From positions 17,121,420-17,185,419 of the forward strand of contig NC_049902.1 of NCBI RefSeq assembly GCF_001411555.2: a DNA stretch of 64,000 bases. Direction: 5' to 3'. Made by a program: the position numbers and the translations under genes. The DNA is from Juglans regia (taxonomy: Eukaryota; Streptophyta; Magnoliopsida; Fagales; Juglandaceae). A model generated the notes under the pieces. It was not told the origin of the DNA, ran no database searches, and saw nothing but the letters and a program-made list of their open reading frames with translations. Positions 13,201 through 24,956 of the stretch are shown piece by piece; within the stretch, counting starts at the first letter, position 1; each line of letters begins with the position of its first letter.

Positions 13201-13250
13201 AGACAAAGCAACAAAAACTTCCTCCAATGAAGGTGTACTAACAAGGTGTA
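10206..13250 (-). mobile_element. LINE (L1-type, RNase H-bearing), 5'-truncated
   Basis: A non-LTR retrotransposon inserted on the minus strand. The 3' end is near 10206 and the copy stops near 13250 inside the reverse transcriptase, upstream of which endonuclease and ORF1 should lie. 5' truncation is usual for target-primed insertion. The coding remnant is described separately. No clear target duplication was found. Confidence 0.85.
10403..13245 (-). pseudogene. LINE ORF2 remnant: RT, zinc-knuckle region, RNase H
   Basis: From right to left the minus strand encodes an RT beginning near 13245 (LVSTPSLEEVFVALSS, then PDGFGSGFYKSCW). The segment at 12807-12580 contains KVDMAKGYDHVD and GDTLYPYLF. 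The catalytic box near 12485 reads YPDNVVIF, where LINEs normally have (Y/F)ADD, so the active site is damaged. A region with LGHL and RYLQDTQTALHMRF follows, then a cysteine/histidine segment near 11340-11270 (CDCC...HYEDLNHVLF). The RNase H-like domain at 10890-10410 starts FKLNTDGSS and includes NKAELLALLNG. Several frameshifts divide the ORF. Confidence 0.85.
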
Positions 13251-14280
13251 TTTTTAATTGACGCTATGAAAGGGATTTTAAACGAGGCTATGAAATGATT
13301 TTAAATGATGCCATGAACTGATGTTTACGATGATGCTTATGCTTATGCTTTTAAAGGATGTTTTAAATGTCGAGGTTCAAGCTTATGCTTTGATGTTTAT
13401 AAAATTAATGGATTGTTGACTGAAAATGAATGAAAAGGAAAGAACTGAAATGACTAAATGAATGAAAAGGAAATGACTGAATGAATGGAAGGAAATGAAT
13501 GTTTTAATATATGAAAATATGTAACGATCATGACTAAATGAATGCGTACCAAAAGACTGGGCAGATTGCAATGCTGGGTAAGTAATACTAGCAGTGCACC
13601 CAATGCTACCCTCTGACTAAAAGAGATTCTCAACCTGTGGCCAAAGGCAGAATCTGGGTCCAAAGGAAGACTGTTAACCCCAACACAAGGGGCGTAACAG
13701 TGTGTATGGATCAAAGGAAAGTGAAAAGAATGAATGCATGTACGCTTTAGTTTCTTTATGAATGAAAGTACAAGGTGTGTGAAACGTTTTAAGAAATGAA
13801 AACCGTTTTAAAGAAAAACCTCACATTGTAATGTTTTAAATGAAATGTATGCTTATGCAGAGTATGTATGATGAATGATGAATGTATGAATGAAAACCAA
13901 TGTTAGCATATTTTGACTGTAATGCTTATTGAGTATTCGACTCACTTTAGTTTTTATATATGTCCCCCCCCCCCTCTCAGGGATAACATGAGGATGAAAC
14001 GTTAGGACAGACATGACCCAAGGGAAGAGTGACTAAAGTCTAGGCAAGAGTGACTAAAGCCTAGGCAAGTTTTATGTAACGTATGAAAGGGTAATTTTGT
14101 AAAAAGCATTTTTCTTTAACTTAATGATTTTCACTGCAAAACCCTCTCTTATGTTTATAGAGTAGATTTTAGTTTTAAACTTAGAAACTTTCATATCCTG
14201 TGAAGGAAAGAGAAAAAGTTTTAAAAAGATTAGTAATTCTCATCTCATTTTCTTAAAAACTATTTTCTAAAAGTCCCACC
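13251..14280. other. LTR-like remnant, unassigned
   Basis: No coding content. The composition (repeated GAATGAATGAAAAGG-type phrases, GACTGGGCAGATTGC, a C-rich run at about 13966-13976) resembles the long LTRs of Ty3/gypsy elements, but I could not find matching TG...CA ends or a target duplication. Confidence 0.35.
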
Positions 14281-14309
14281 ACAAGGATAGGCATTACAAC
14301 ATGGCCTTG

Positions 14310-15139
14310 TCCCTGGACCGTTGTTCGGGGGACGTAGTCAATATCAATCTCACTCAACTTGATCGACTAGTTGACCATGCATCTGAACACGTCTGGGTGC
14401 TAGAAGACCTTCTTTAGTGAAGCTTTGATGAGAACTTTGATGGGATGCTCTGGAAGTAGGATAACACTTGGCGACCATCCACTACTAGCTCGAATGCCAG
14501 TAACTCCATGGGTTACCTTGGCTTTGCTCCTTTTAGTGTCCGGCTGGTGTAGTAAACGGTACGTTTGGTTTTGTTCTCCTCCCGTGCTAACGATGTCGAG
14601 ACGACGACGGTGGTGGTCGATAGATATAGATACAATCCTTCTCTCGGGACCGCTTGGCTCAGTAGCTGTGGGTTGGTGAGGTATGTCATGAGTTGGGCAA
14701 ATGCACTCTCACAGTCGTCATCCCATTCGCGCATTTTCTGTAGCACCTGGAGGAATAGCGCGCACTTGTCGATGGATTGCGAGACAAACTGACTCAGTGC
14801 CACTAACCTTCTAGCTAGCCTCTGGACTTCGTTCAAGCTCCAAGGGGACTTCATGTCGATCATGGCTCAGATCTTCTCCAGGTTTGCCTCTATTCCCCTC
14901 ATTGAGACCATGAACCCCATGAAGCTCAACCCTGCACATTTTGCAAGGTTGAGCTTCATTCCGTACTTTCGAAGGAGAGCAAAAGCCTCTCGCAAGTCAT
15001 CAGGATGCCCCCTAGGATTGAGTACTAGGTCGATAGGCACCCCACGAGTGACGCGTATCATAAATCTTGCCCGATCTATGTCAACCTCAGTCTTATGCTG
15101 CCGGAGATCAATGTTGTTGGCGATGATTATGTCCATAAT
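14310..15139 (-). pseudogene. Tat-type Ty3/gypsy RT-RNase H fragment
   Basis: Minus-strand translation gives the end of a reverse transcriptase (DDLREAFALLRKYGMKLN and FMGFMVSMRGIEAN at 15030-14875). It then gives the connection to RNase H (LNEVQRLARRLVALSQFV near 14840) and YTSRTLKGA near 14525. The wording matches the Tat-lineage element at 54587-56575. A frame change separates the two parts near 14865. Only about 830 bases remain, with no LTR attached, so it is a fragment. Confidence 0.75.
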
Positions 15140-15193
15140 CTTTTAACAAACCAGAGAAATCTGCCTGTTTGAGGAGCATAATGGACCCACAAC

Positions 15194-15580
15194 TCACAGT
15201 TGAACCTCATGATCAGTAAGGCCATCCACTCCATCTACATCAATGCCCTTATCCTCAACCATCTCCCCATCACCAGCATCTGTAGACTCCCTAGGCACCA
15301 CATTTGGATATGCAATGGGTAACTGAGGGATACCAATAAAATGGGCAACTGCGTCTACTGAAAATGTAACTGATGTGCCCCGAACCAAGATTATGTATAA
15401 ATCATCATATCGGCTGGCAACATCAATCTCAATATAAAACTCAAATATGATGTCGATGTAGAAAAAAATCTCCCTCCCTTCATCCTTCTGGTCAATGAAT
15501 AGTATCCAACTGCGCTTGATGAAGACAGCTGCCAAAGGATGACCCTTCCAAAGAAAATCTTGAAAGTCAAAGATCTTCAC
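15194..15580 (-). pseudogene. Transposon ORF fragment, YIILVRGTSVTFSVDAV type
   Basis: An open 128-codon minus-strand frame. Its middle reads FEFYIEIDVASRYDDLYI followed by a VRGTSVTFSVDAVAHFIGIP pattern, also seen in degraded form near 8090-7960. I recognise this as a domain common in plant transposon-associated proteins of unknown biochemistry. It is acidic toward its C-terminus. No start context or flanking exons could be established, so it is probably one exon of a dead transposon gene. Confidence 0.5.
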
Positions 15581-15639
15581 CTAACACTCCGATAAAATAA
15601 TCCTATCTTGAACTTCTTTGTTGGAGGGTCGCCCTGATC

Positions 15640-15950
15640 TACAACACTTCTTTCCCCTATAAGTGATATATATCGCTATATATATAGTGTGTATATATAT
15701 ATATATATCACTATATGATATTGTGATATATATTATATTGTATGATACTAGTACATGAGACTATATGAATATATCATATTACAAAAAAAGTGTGATTACC
15801 ACGAGCAATATCATGGTGGTGTATAGTTATTTGTATATATGTGGATTAAATATATCAATACCATATATATAGTTATGTATCATATAGTGATATACTACTA
15901 ATACTAGTAATATATACTACTATCATATAGCAATATAGTTTATAAAGTAA
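15640..15950. repeat. TA-rich imperfect palindromic stretch
   Basis: Dominated by TATATA, CACTATAT and ATATAGTG phrases that can pair with each other. No gene is visible. It sits at the left edge of the CACTA region, and repeat growth may have erased that terminus. Confidence 0.6.
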
Positions 15951-16950
15951 GAAAATTCGTTTGAACGTTAAAATCACATGTTCGAACACCATATTCGTGT
16001 TTGAACATTGTTGTCAATGGAAATTTACGTTCAAACGGAAATTTCAGTTTTGCCGCCTCCTGAAATAGTGGCGGGGACGTTTCCAACCAAGCCATCAGTA
16101 GCGGAGGAATGATCAAATGCTTCTTGTTATCGTTTGAATGCCTAACATGAAAATTTTGTCAACGGGAAAAAGATGGCACTGTTAATAGGAAGCGTAGGTT
16201 ACTACTTTTGTCGCCATAATAAATTATGGCTTTTTTAAAATTCAACGACATCATCTCATATCTTGGGAACTTGTTACAACGATTTATCTCATCGTAGTAA
16301 CTTAGTAAGTTTAAAAAAACACTCCCTCACTTAAATACCCCCAGAATGCCCACCACACTTCCTCATTTGTTTTGACAGAGAGGACTCCTTCGATTTTCAC
16401 AGAGAAAGAGATATTGAGCGTGAGAGAGACAAAACAAGAACGAGAGAGGGGGGAACCAGAGTTCTCTTTATAGAGAAATAGAGATAGAGATAGAGTGGAT
16501 AAGATTAAGGGAGAGTTGGATAGGAGGGATGCCACAAGAAATTTCTTAGGAATGATCTTTGTTAAATGTCTATGTCTTAACTCATGTTCTTAAATTTAAA
16601 AATTTTCTGTTATTAATTTTATTGTATTTACTAAATATGGTGTAGGTGATTTGTAGTTTATTGGGTTGTTTGGAGTTGCATTGAAGGTAAATATTGTAAT
16701 TTCTACAAACTTAGTGTATGTATTATAGTTGAATATTTGTGTGTTTGTATGTATTATTCATGATAAAGGAGGTTGTGTTTGTGGATATTCACTCTATTTT
16801 GGATTATTTATTTGTTTGATGTTGTTCTACGTTTGCATCTGGAAATTGGGTTGAAACCATTCCAACTATATATGTAACCATTCGAACGGTTGAGATAGTG
16901 CGTTCGAACAATTAGTATATATGTTTGAACGTTAAACAGCATTACAATTT

Positions 16951-17404
16951 ATATAAAATGAAAGAAAGAGAAATTTAATACGAATCACCCATTTAAATTA
17001 AAAAAATGTAAAATAATTAACACCATAATTAATTACTAAATAAATATCTTAAAAAAATGATGCACTTTTATATTATTTCAAAAAAATCAGAAATTTAAAA
17101 CTTAGAAACACCCAATTAGATTTAATAAAATCATATAACATAATTAACAACATAATTAATTAGTATGAACGTAGAATTTTAAAAATGGGGTCATTTATAT
17201 AAAATGGAAGAAAAAGAAATTTAATACTTAGAAACACCCAATTAAATTAAACAAAATATGTAAAATAATTAACACCATAATTAATTACTATATAAAGCTA
17301 ATTTTAAAAATTGATGCACTTTTATATTATTTAAAAAAAATCAGAAATTTAAAACTTAGAAACACTCAATTAGATTTAATAAAATCATATAACACAATTA
17401 ACAA
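16951..17404 (+). repeat. 246-bp tandem repeat inside the CACTA element
   Basis: ATATAAAATG with its downstream sequence (GAAATTTAATAC, AGAAACACCCAATTA, CACCATAATTAATTAC) starts at 16951 and again at 17197. A third partial copy starts near 23217, on the far side of the LINE-type insertion. The array was therefore split by that insertion, which independently supports the 17405-23164 boundaries. Confidence 0.85.
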
Positions 17405-20400
17405 TATATATATATATATATTTTTATAGGAAATAGACTTCATTTCATCTATAAAGGAAGTTACATCTGTGATTAGTCAATACAGAGAAAACTCTTAATA
17501 CAAGCCAAACTGCACATCTGTTGTACGCCTCCCAGCATACAAATTACTTTGTGAAGGATATTGTCTAAACTTCTAGAAGCTCTCATAAGAGAGTATGACT
17601 CTCTATATAAAATAGAGATAAAACACATCCCTACCTCCAAAGGAGGAAAGGGTATCCCAACCGCCCCATCCTCCAAAGGAGGAGAGGTATCCCAACCAAC
17701 CCCATCCTCCATAAGGGGAGGGGTATCCAACTATCCAGATATGGACATAAGTCCAACAGCCTATTTCTTTTATAAGATAAAACAAAATACAAACACCAAT
17801 TAAAACCCTGCAAAGAGCAAAGATACCCTACACAAATAAACAAAACACAAAACCCAGCATGAAAAAGCCCAGCCTAAAAAAGGGCAGCCTTAGGGTTTCA
17901 TCTCTAACTTATGGTCGCCACCCTTCTTCAAGTTTCTTTTTCCTCTTTTTTCTTTTTTCTTTTTTCTTCCTTCTCTTTTATTTTCTTCTTCCTCTGTCGC
18001 CAGTAACGCTTCCTCCTTGGCTCGATCTTCTTTCGCTGCCCATCCTCCGCTCGAGCTTCGGCAGCCTCCACCTAGACTTCCTTCCTCCATCGTCCCTCTC
18101 ACCCAGCCCCAGCTTCTCCCACCTAGCGCACGAAAATAGCGGCCACACGAGCACCCTTCGAACAGAAACAACCACCCATCACATGAGCCTAAGCACACGG
18201 CATCCTCACAACATAGGACAAATTGCACCACACGGCACAAACGCACCACAACCTCACACTGCACACAGCACAAATCGCACCATCGCACGACACAGGACCT
18301 GCGCACCGCACCTAGACCAGCGTACAGCAACACACGACAATATTGCAAGGGCACCATCCCAGTACCATCTCATGCGGGTTTTTTGGTCCTTACGGCACCT
18401 CAACCCCAGTGGCGGTGTTACAGCCCGCTAGAAATTCATTGGTGGAATTTCTATTAACTTTAGGAATCTCGTGAAAACCCCATAAATTTTTACGAATCGA
18501 CCAATCACATAGGTTTTAGTCTGTCAACATAGTCAGTGTAATCACTCACTGTGGTGCTAGAAATATAAGTTTTATTTATTTGAGGTGGTTAGAAGTGTCA
18601 GAATGCATTATGGTCCACGCCATTAGACTCAGTGGATTATTTAGGATTTTATGGTGCAATAGCCTATTTTCATAATTTCGGACGAAACGTCTGTTGGAAA
18701 TTGTGAAATTATTTTCATGGGCACTTTGAGGTTGAATTTCGGTAAAAGATTTTCACTATAGGTTAATATGAATATTTAGAAATTTTTAGTGTTAAGTTTA
18801 TGATTCACTTTTTCGGAGTGAATAGTAATCTCGATAAGCGCACCAATTGCAGTGTTTCAAAATCACAGTGTGGAATGTCCAAATTAGATTGGAGAAGTTT
18901 TATTTGGACACTTGGCAAGATCTTAGCCACACTTAGTGAATAATTTTAGACACTTGGCACCATGAGGAACGTTTGTTGGATTTGAAGGAATCAAGGTGTG
19001 AGATCATGTCACTTAAGCAAAACTTTGTTTCATCTGCTCAACCAAATGGTGGCAGACCAAAAAAAAAGGTTTCAATCCTAGTGAAACCCTAAATGGTGAG
19101 AATCCAATTGAAAGCCCAAAAGCTTGGTTGAAACCGAAACCCTAAACGGTTTCCCCAAACCCTAAAATTGGCCTCTAAACCCTTTCTAATCCGATTTCTA
19201 GCATTGTGTTTAATCACTTGATTAAATCACTTCCACATGCTATTAATCCTTCAAATTTGTGTTTGAACATCATTATCCAACCTTGCTAACCTTGAAAAAT
19301 TGATTGGGTCAAGTGATATTGGATTTGGGCATGATAGCAACCCAAACCCTCTTTAAACCCCAAAATTTAGGCCCATTTGGTTTAGGCCCATTAAGGCCCA
19401 CGAAATTGGTCACCATTAGCATTGCTTCATGGCTAAGTTTTGTACCCCCACTTGGCTGGCCAGATCTGTACAAGAAGGGCCTAGAAGGTTCTTGAAATAC
19501 TAAGGTAGAAGGCCACCTCACTCTTTCACTCTTACACTCTACCTTGAGAAAAGATCTTGGACTGATTTTTATGAGAAGAAAAGGCCAACACTCAACCTTT
19601 ACTTCAGTCATATCACTTCCCATAACTTGTGTAAGAGGCTCTTCAGTCTACTTCCCTCGAAAAAGCAACTCTCCTTTACATTTTTCCTACATAGAACACA
19701 AAAGACACTCTCGGACAGTTTTTCTTACCTCTTTTGAATGCCTATTTCGATGCTTTTGTAAGTGTTTCCTTGCAACGTTTCCTCATGAAAATTGTTTCTT
19801 TTGGAGTCTAGTTTACGTGGATATCTTATTTATTCCATTTGGAGATCATTTGATTGGTCAAAAGTTATTTACAACCCCGAAAGGTCATTCTAGGCGATAA
19901 ACTGGAGAGTGTGTTATATTTTGGAGTTTTTGACCAAGCTAATGAATAGATCTTGGTCTGAAATTTTTATGGAGTACTGTTAACATGTGTATATGGTTAT
20001 TGGTTGAGGATTTGTTGCATGATTAAAAGTTTTGGTGAAATATTTTCTTAAATCTAGAAACTTAGAAACTGGAAGAGGAAAAACAGTTTTTGTTTTGAGA
20101 AAGTTTAAATCTTTTATGGTTTAATCTTATTCCAATGGTTTTGATATTTTTATTGGAAGATCCTAAGCATCTTATATACATGTTAGAATGTTATTTTGAA
20201 GATATTTGATGTTAGTTTCGAGGATATGAAATTTTATGCATTGAGATATTTGGTTAGGCCAAAGTGATGATGTTCTTGGCTAAATTTATGTTTTGGTTGA
20301 TGTTTAACCATGTGATCTTGAGTTTGATGCTTGGATCTGTTTTAGAACATCTTTTTAAACCATGTGATGTTTTGGTTTGAAGATCACATCTTTATAAGTC

Positions 20401-21675
20401 ATGGATCAAGAGGTTGATCAAAACAAGTTGGAAACAAAATTCTGTTTTGAACTTAGAAGAAAAACCAAAAAGTTCAAGTATGGTTTTGGTGATTTTGATG
20501 ACTTTTGTTCATGATTCAAAACATAATTATTCTTAGGAATATGTTATGAGTATAGTAGAAGAAAGCTTTTGGTTTAATCATGAGTTTTGAGATTTGAAAG
20601 AACTACAACAAAAATCAAAGGAAATAGCCTTTGTAAGTTTCGGCCCTATAGAGTTTTAATGGTTGTGTTTAGTTTTAAATTTTTCTAAATTGATATTTGA
20701 GTTTAGGACAAAATTTACATAAGGTATGTAAATTTTGGTGATTTTTGAAGTTGATGCAAAATCTTTAAGTTAGGGGTAAAATAGTCATTTTCCCACATGT
20801 AGAGGGTAAAATGGTAATTTTACTCTAAGTTGATATTTCTCCATATTCCTAATTGTTAGTGATTAAGTTCTAATTTTTAGAAATCACTACTTTCAATTTC
20901 TCATGATCGCACTTGAGTTTTGTCTCGAAGCGCGAAGATCGAGGTAAGTTAGCTTTTAACTTACTATCAGTTTAATGTGTATGAGTGATAAGTAAGGGAA
21001 CTAAATTGTATATACGCATGTTTTCATATGTGCCATGCCAAGTCATTACATATTTATCTGTTACACAGAATTTATTTTGTCATGAATTATTCATCTGTTA
21101 CATAAGATATTCTGTCACGTATTACTATACATTGCAAGAATGTTGTGTTAAGTTAAGTATGTCATCTATTACATGTATTTCATGTCATGTAATATTCACT
21201 GTCACATGTTACGCCATGTTAAGAAATGTTGTCTGTTACATGGTATGCTATGTTACGAAATATTGCCTGTAACATGTATGACATGTTATGAAATGTTGTC
21301 TGTTATATTTATGTCTCAAAGTATGTCATGTCTGTCATCTTACGTTCATGTCACGTTATACTACGTCAGGACTTCTGTCTTTTATGTCAAGTTCATGTTA
21401 CGTCACGTTACGAAATGTCATGTATGCCAGTTAAATTATTCATGTCAATCACGAACCTAAGCGCTAGGATGGAGTAATATCCTAGTAGAACTCCTTTGTT
21501 CACGCTGGAGTGTCTAAATAGGTGTGAAATTCCCTGGGTTGACGAAGTATAGTCAACAGGTTGAGAATGGGGCCTAATTAACTGGTCACCGAAGCGCGCC
21601 AGGCACTAACGCCAATGGTGCCACACATTATGTTACGTGTGTCCACAGTAAGTGTGGCACAAATAGATAAGTCAT

Positions 21676-21835
21676 GGGGCCACAACAACTATGGAGCATG
21701 AAGTATGGGGTCACAACAACTGTGGAGCATGAAGTATGGGGCCACAACAACTGTGGAGCATACACTACGTGAGACACAGCAATTGTGACATGTAGAATAC
21801 GTGGGGCCACAACAACTGTGGAGTACGTATTAACG
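21676..21835 (+). repeat. 31-33 bp tandem repeats in the solo LTR
   Basis: About five units of the type GGGGCCACAACAACTGTGG plus a short variable tail begin at 21676, 21707, 21738, 21770 and 21803. The fourth is the most diverged. Confidence 0.85.
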
Positions 21836-21959
21836 CACTCACAGCTGGTATAGAAACCTGTGATGTGATGCGGTAATCGGCAGGGACACACGGCTCAAGG
21901 GGACCTGTGTAGCACCCATATGGTCACTTTAATGATTAAGTCTATTAAATAAGATTCCA

Positions 21960-22315
21960 AGTTCAAGTCATGTTTCACGTTATGTTATGTTCAAGTTTAC
22001 GTTCAAGCAATCATGGTAATCCCATGAGACAAGAATATGTTTTAAGTTCATGTTATGTTATGTTCACGTTTACGTTATGTTCCAAATTCACATTTATGTT
22101 ATGTCATGCTCAAGTTCAAGTTATGTTCAAGTTCATGTTCAAATTATATATGTTCACGTTCATGTTATGTTTCAAGTCCATGTTATGTTTCAAGTTCACG
22201 TTCATGCTATGTTTCAAGTCTATGTTATGTTTCAAGTCACGTTCATGCTAAACTTCAGTTTCAATTTATGTTATGCCAGTTATGTTATGTTGTATGTCAA
22301 GTTATGCTATGATTA
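21960..22315 (+). repeat. Degenerate CATGTTATGTTCAAGTT repeats
   Basis: Short, irregular repeats of ATGTTATGTT, TTCAAGTTCA and CACGTTCATG fill this part of the solo LTR. A related but looser ATGTCATGTTA pattern covers 21000-21430. They create several open frames that look like low-complexity shadows. Confidence 0.7.
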
Positions 22316-23054
22316 CTTATGATTTGATTATGCATTTATACTTTTACTACCATGCATGCATCATTAACCTGTGTGGAAGTTTCCTGTTAACTTGCTGAGA
22401 TTTGTAATCAAATCTTACTGTGGTAGTCCCAACTACCACTCCCCCCGAATGGTAGATCTTATTACAGGATCTGAAGGAGAATCGAGAATCGACCATCTGG
22501 TAACGATCGATTAAGCTATGGTGTGACGTAGATGGTAGTACAGTAGTTACCTCAGGTTACTACTTGTATTTGTGGAGTTCAATCTCCAGCACTCTTTTGA
22601 TCACAACCATATGGACTATTATTGTGATATCAGTTGTTTAGTACGTCATTATGAATGAAGTGTGTTTTAAGTATTTGGGATATTTCGGTTTGGTGCATAG
22701 TATTGCTAAAAAGAAAAATTATCCGCTACGAATATTGCATAATGCTATATGCATGTTAGGAATATTGCATCTTATATGTCATGAACGGGGACAGGTAACC
22801 TTGTGTTGCATGTCTCGACGCTTCAAATGTTCGTCCGATCCCAAGCTGAATTTGGGGGCGTCACAGGTGGCACCATGCGAGAATACACAGAAAAGAAAGA
22901 GACAAATAGTGTTAAGGGAGAAAACATATCTAAAAATGAAAAGAAACAGAAATCCGAAAGATAGAGTTTGGACTGGGGAAACCGAAACGTGTTTATATTA
23001 GATCTAATAAAAATACAAAAACACATAAATGAAACAAGACCAAAGAAAAGCAAA

Positions 23055-23069
23055 GGGGGGGGGGGGGGG
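23055..23069. repeat. Run of 15 G
   Basis: An uninterrupted G run followed closely by GGGGGG and GGG, in the presumed 5' leader of the minus-strand LINE. It could form a four-stranded G structure on the plus strand. Assembly errors are also common at such runs. Confidence 0.9.
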
Positions 23070-24270
23070 TTTGAGGGGGGTGGGAGTGTTGGCTCCTCCT
23101 CCTCAGCCCCCTTAGGCTATTTTCGAAAGTGAGAAGTTGTTAGAGAGAAGTTGGAGCTTTTACAAATTAACAACATACTTAATTAGTAAGAATGTATAAT
23201 TTAAAAAAGGGGGTCATTTATGTAAAATTGAAGAAAAAGAAACTTGATACTTAGAAACACCCAATTGGACAAAGAATAGCATATCTTTTGAACTCACGTA
23301 CTAGTCGACGTTAAAATTGCGGTATAGTTTTGATGTTTTGCATATTGAGAAAAATATATGCGAGTCATTAGGAACTTTGATGTCAATTGAAGGAAAATCG
23401 AAGGATACATTAGACTCATGGAAGGATCTAAAACGGTTAGGAATAAGACCGAAAATGCAATTACAACAAAGTGGTGTCAAGGAACATACGGGCTAGATTT
23501 ATTAAGTGACTAATGAAGATGAAATTACCGGATGTGGATTTCTTAAGTTTAACAAATATGTGTGAAAAAATTATTGAAAAATGACTGAATTAAAAAGTCA
23601 TGATTGTCATGTATTTTTACAACGTATCTTGAATGTTGGTATCTGTGGGTACTTGATGAGATATGTGCACGTGGCTTTGACCGAGTTGGGTGTATTTTTT
23701 TAAGACTTATGTATTAGAATGTTCAATGTATAAGTTTTGGAATGTATGGAACGTGAAATTGCTAGTGTAAGCTGGAGAGTATTTACCCACCATCATTTTT
23801 CGACGCCATGGTTCATTTAGTAGTTCACTTGCCACGTGAGGCTTGACTTACAAGACCAGTCCAGTATAGATGAATATATCCCATTGAACGATTCCTTGGG
23901 AAGTTTAAATGCACAGTGAGTAACAGGGCCCACCCAGAAATTTCAATTACAGAGCATATATTGACAATGAGTGACATACATTTTGATGCCAAGACAAACA
24001 AATGTGTTTTATGTATTTTCCTAACACATAAGTACACATGGTGTTGAGTGTGGTTATTATTTGTGTGGAAGAGAGTTTGAAAAGGCTCAGTGATACGTGT
24101 TAAAAAATTGCCTCGAGATAGAGAGCCACTTGAAGTAATTTTTCATTATTTATTAATTAATATTGCAATCTCCTTAAAACAAATATATAAGATTATAAAT
24201 TATTTAGTAATCTTCAATTTCAATGATCATATTAATGTGCTCAAAGAACATGAAGTAAATGAGATAAACT

Positions 24271-24728
24271 AGAAACATTAAGAGGAGTTCCTTAAATGGT
24301 TTGAACAACAGGTAATGACATTACAGACGCGAGTTTGAATTACAACATTAATATTATGATTGTTTATTTTTTTTTATGTTTATGCTTTCTTCAATATGTA
24401 GGTTGTACAAATGCATGCGAATAATCCAAACAATATATCGGCCGAACTGTATGCATTGGCACGTGGCCCATCGAGATGTGAAGAACATGGTTTGAACATG
24501 TTCTTCAAACCAGAAACATTAAGAGGAGTTCCTTAAATGGTTTGAAAAACAGGTAATGACATTACATACGCAAGTTTGAATTACAACATTAATATTATGA
24601 CTGTTTATTTTTTTTTTTTATGTTTATGCTTTCTTCAATATGTAAGTTGTATAAATGCATGCAAATAATCCGAACGATATATCGGCCAAACTGTATGCAT
24701 TGGCACGTGGTCCATTGAGATGTGAAGC
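24271..24728 (+). repeat. 241-bp tandem duplication of a transposase exon-intron unit
   Basis: Copies start with AGAAACATTAAGAGGAGTTC at 24271 and 24512. Each holds an exon end, a putative intron (CAG/GTAATGACATTACA to TTCAATATGTAG or TAAG) and the start of the next exon encoding ELYALARGP. Copy 2 has the acceptor-side change TGTAG to TGTAA. The copies differ at a modest number of sites. Confidence 0.85.
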
Positions 24729-24956
24729 TTAATATATTGCATATATTTTTCGGCGAAGTAGGTATCACACAATGGATCGAGAAAATTATAAAAAACACAA
24801 AATAGTAGTATCTTAGTTGTAGGAAGTCATGACAGAGAAACCATTGATTTCTATGAGGTTATTATCAATATAATTGGCTTGAAATATTTGGGGGAGCTTG
24901 TGGTATATCTGTTTAAGTGTGATTGGTGAGATTTAAGCGATCTTCGAAGGGGAGTG

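Larger units (their letters stand above)
18416..22865 (+). mobile_element. Solo LTR, 4450 bp
   Basis: Begins TGTTACAGCCCG and ends GGGGGCGTCACA, so the ends are inverted (TGTTAC/TGTGAC). The flanks are GGCGG (18411-18415) and GGTGG (22866-22870), a 5-bp target duplication with one mismatch. No coding domain or second LTR is present, so it is the product of recombination between the two LTRs of a lost element. Such long LTRs are found in Del/Tekay-type Ty3/gypsy elements, but lineage cannot be proved from an LTR alone. Confidence 0.8.
17405..23164 (-). mobile_element. LINE-type insertion with target duplication, internally deleted
   Basis: Flanked by AATTAACAA at 17396-17404 and 23165-23173. 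The left edge is a TA/T-rich tail followed by AGGAAATAGACTTCATTTCAT, the same 3'-end sequence as at 8429. The right edge, read on the minus strand, resembles an L1 5' leader with a C-rich run and GGAGCCAACACTCCCACC. No reverse transcriptase lies between, so apart from the nested 4.45 kb LTR only about 1.3 kb remains. It is either an internally deleted or a non-autonomous retroposon. The long frames on both strands at 17859-18431 are low-complexity or spurious. Confidence 0.6.

Noticed and set aside
15689..15700. TCACTATATGA as the left terminus of the CACTA element
   Set aside because: It lies in a TA-rich palindromic stretch with many similar words and lacks the extended CACTACAACAAAA form.
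17859..18431. A 190-codon plus-strand frame with a hydrophobic N-terminus, and a 155-codon minus-strand frame opposite
   Set aside because: The plus frame is a run of F, L and S from a TTTTC-rich stretch followed by histidine/threonine low complexity. It is inside a retroposon and crosses the start of the nested LTR.
20985..22322. Several 80-95 codon plus-strand frames rich in C, Y, F and V
   Set aside because: They come from ATGTTATGTT-type word repeats in the solo LTR and overlap in all three frames.
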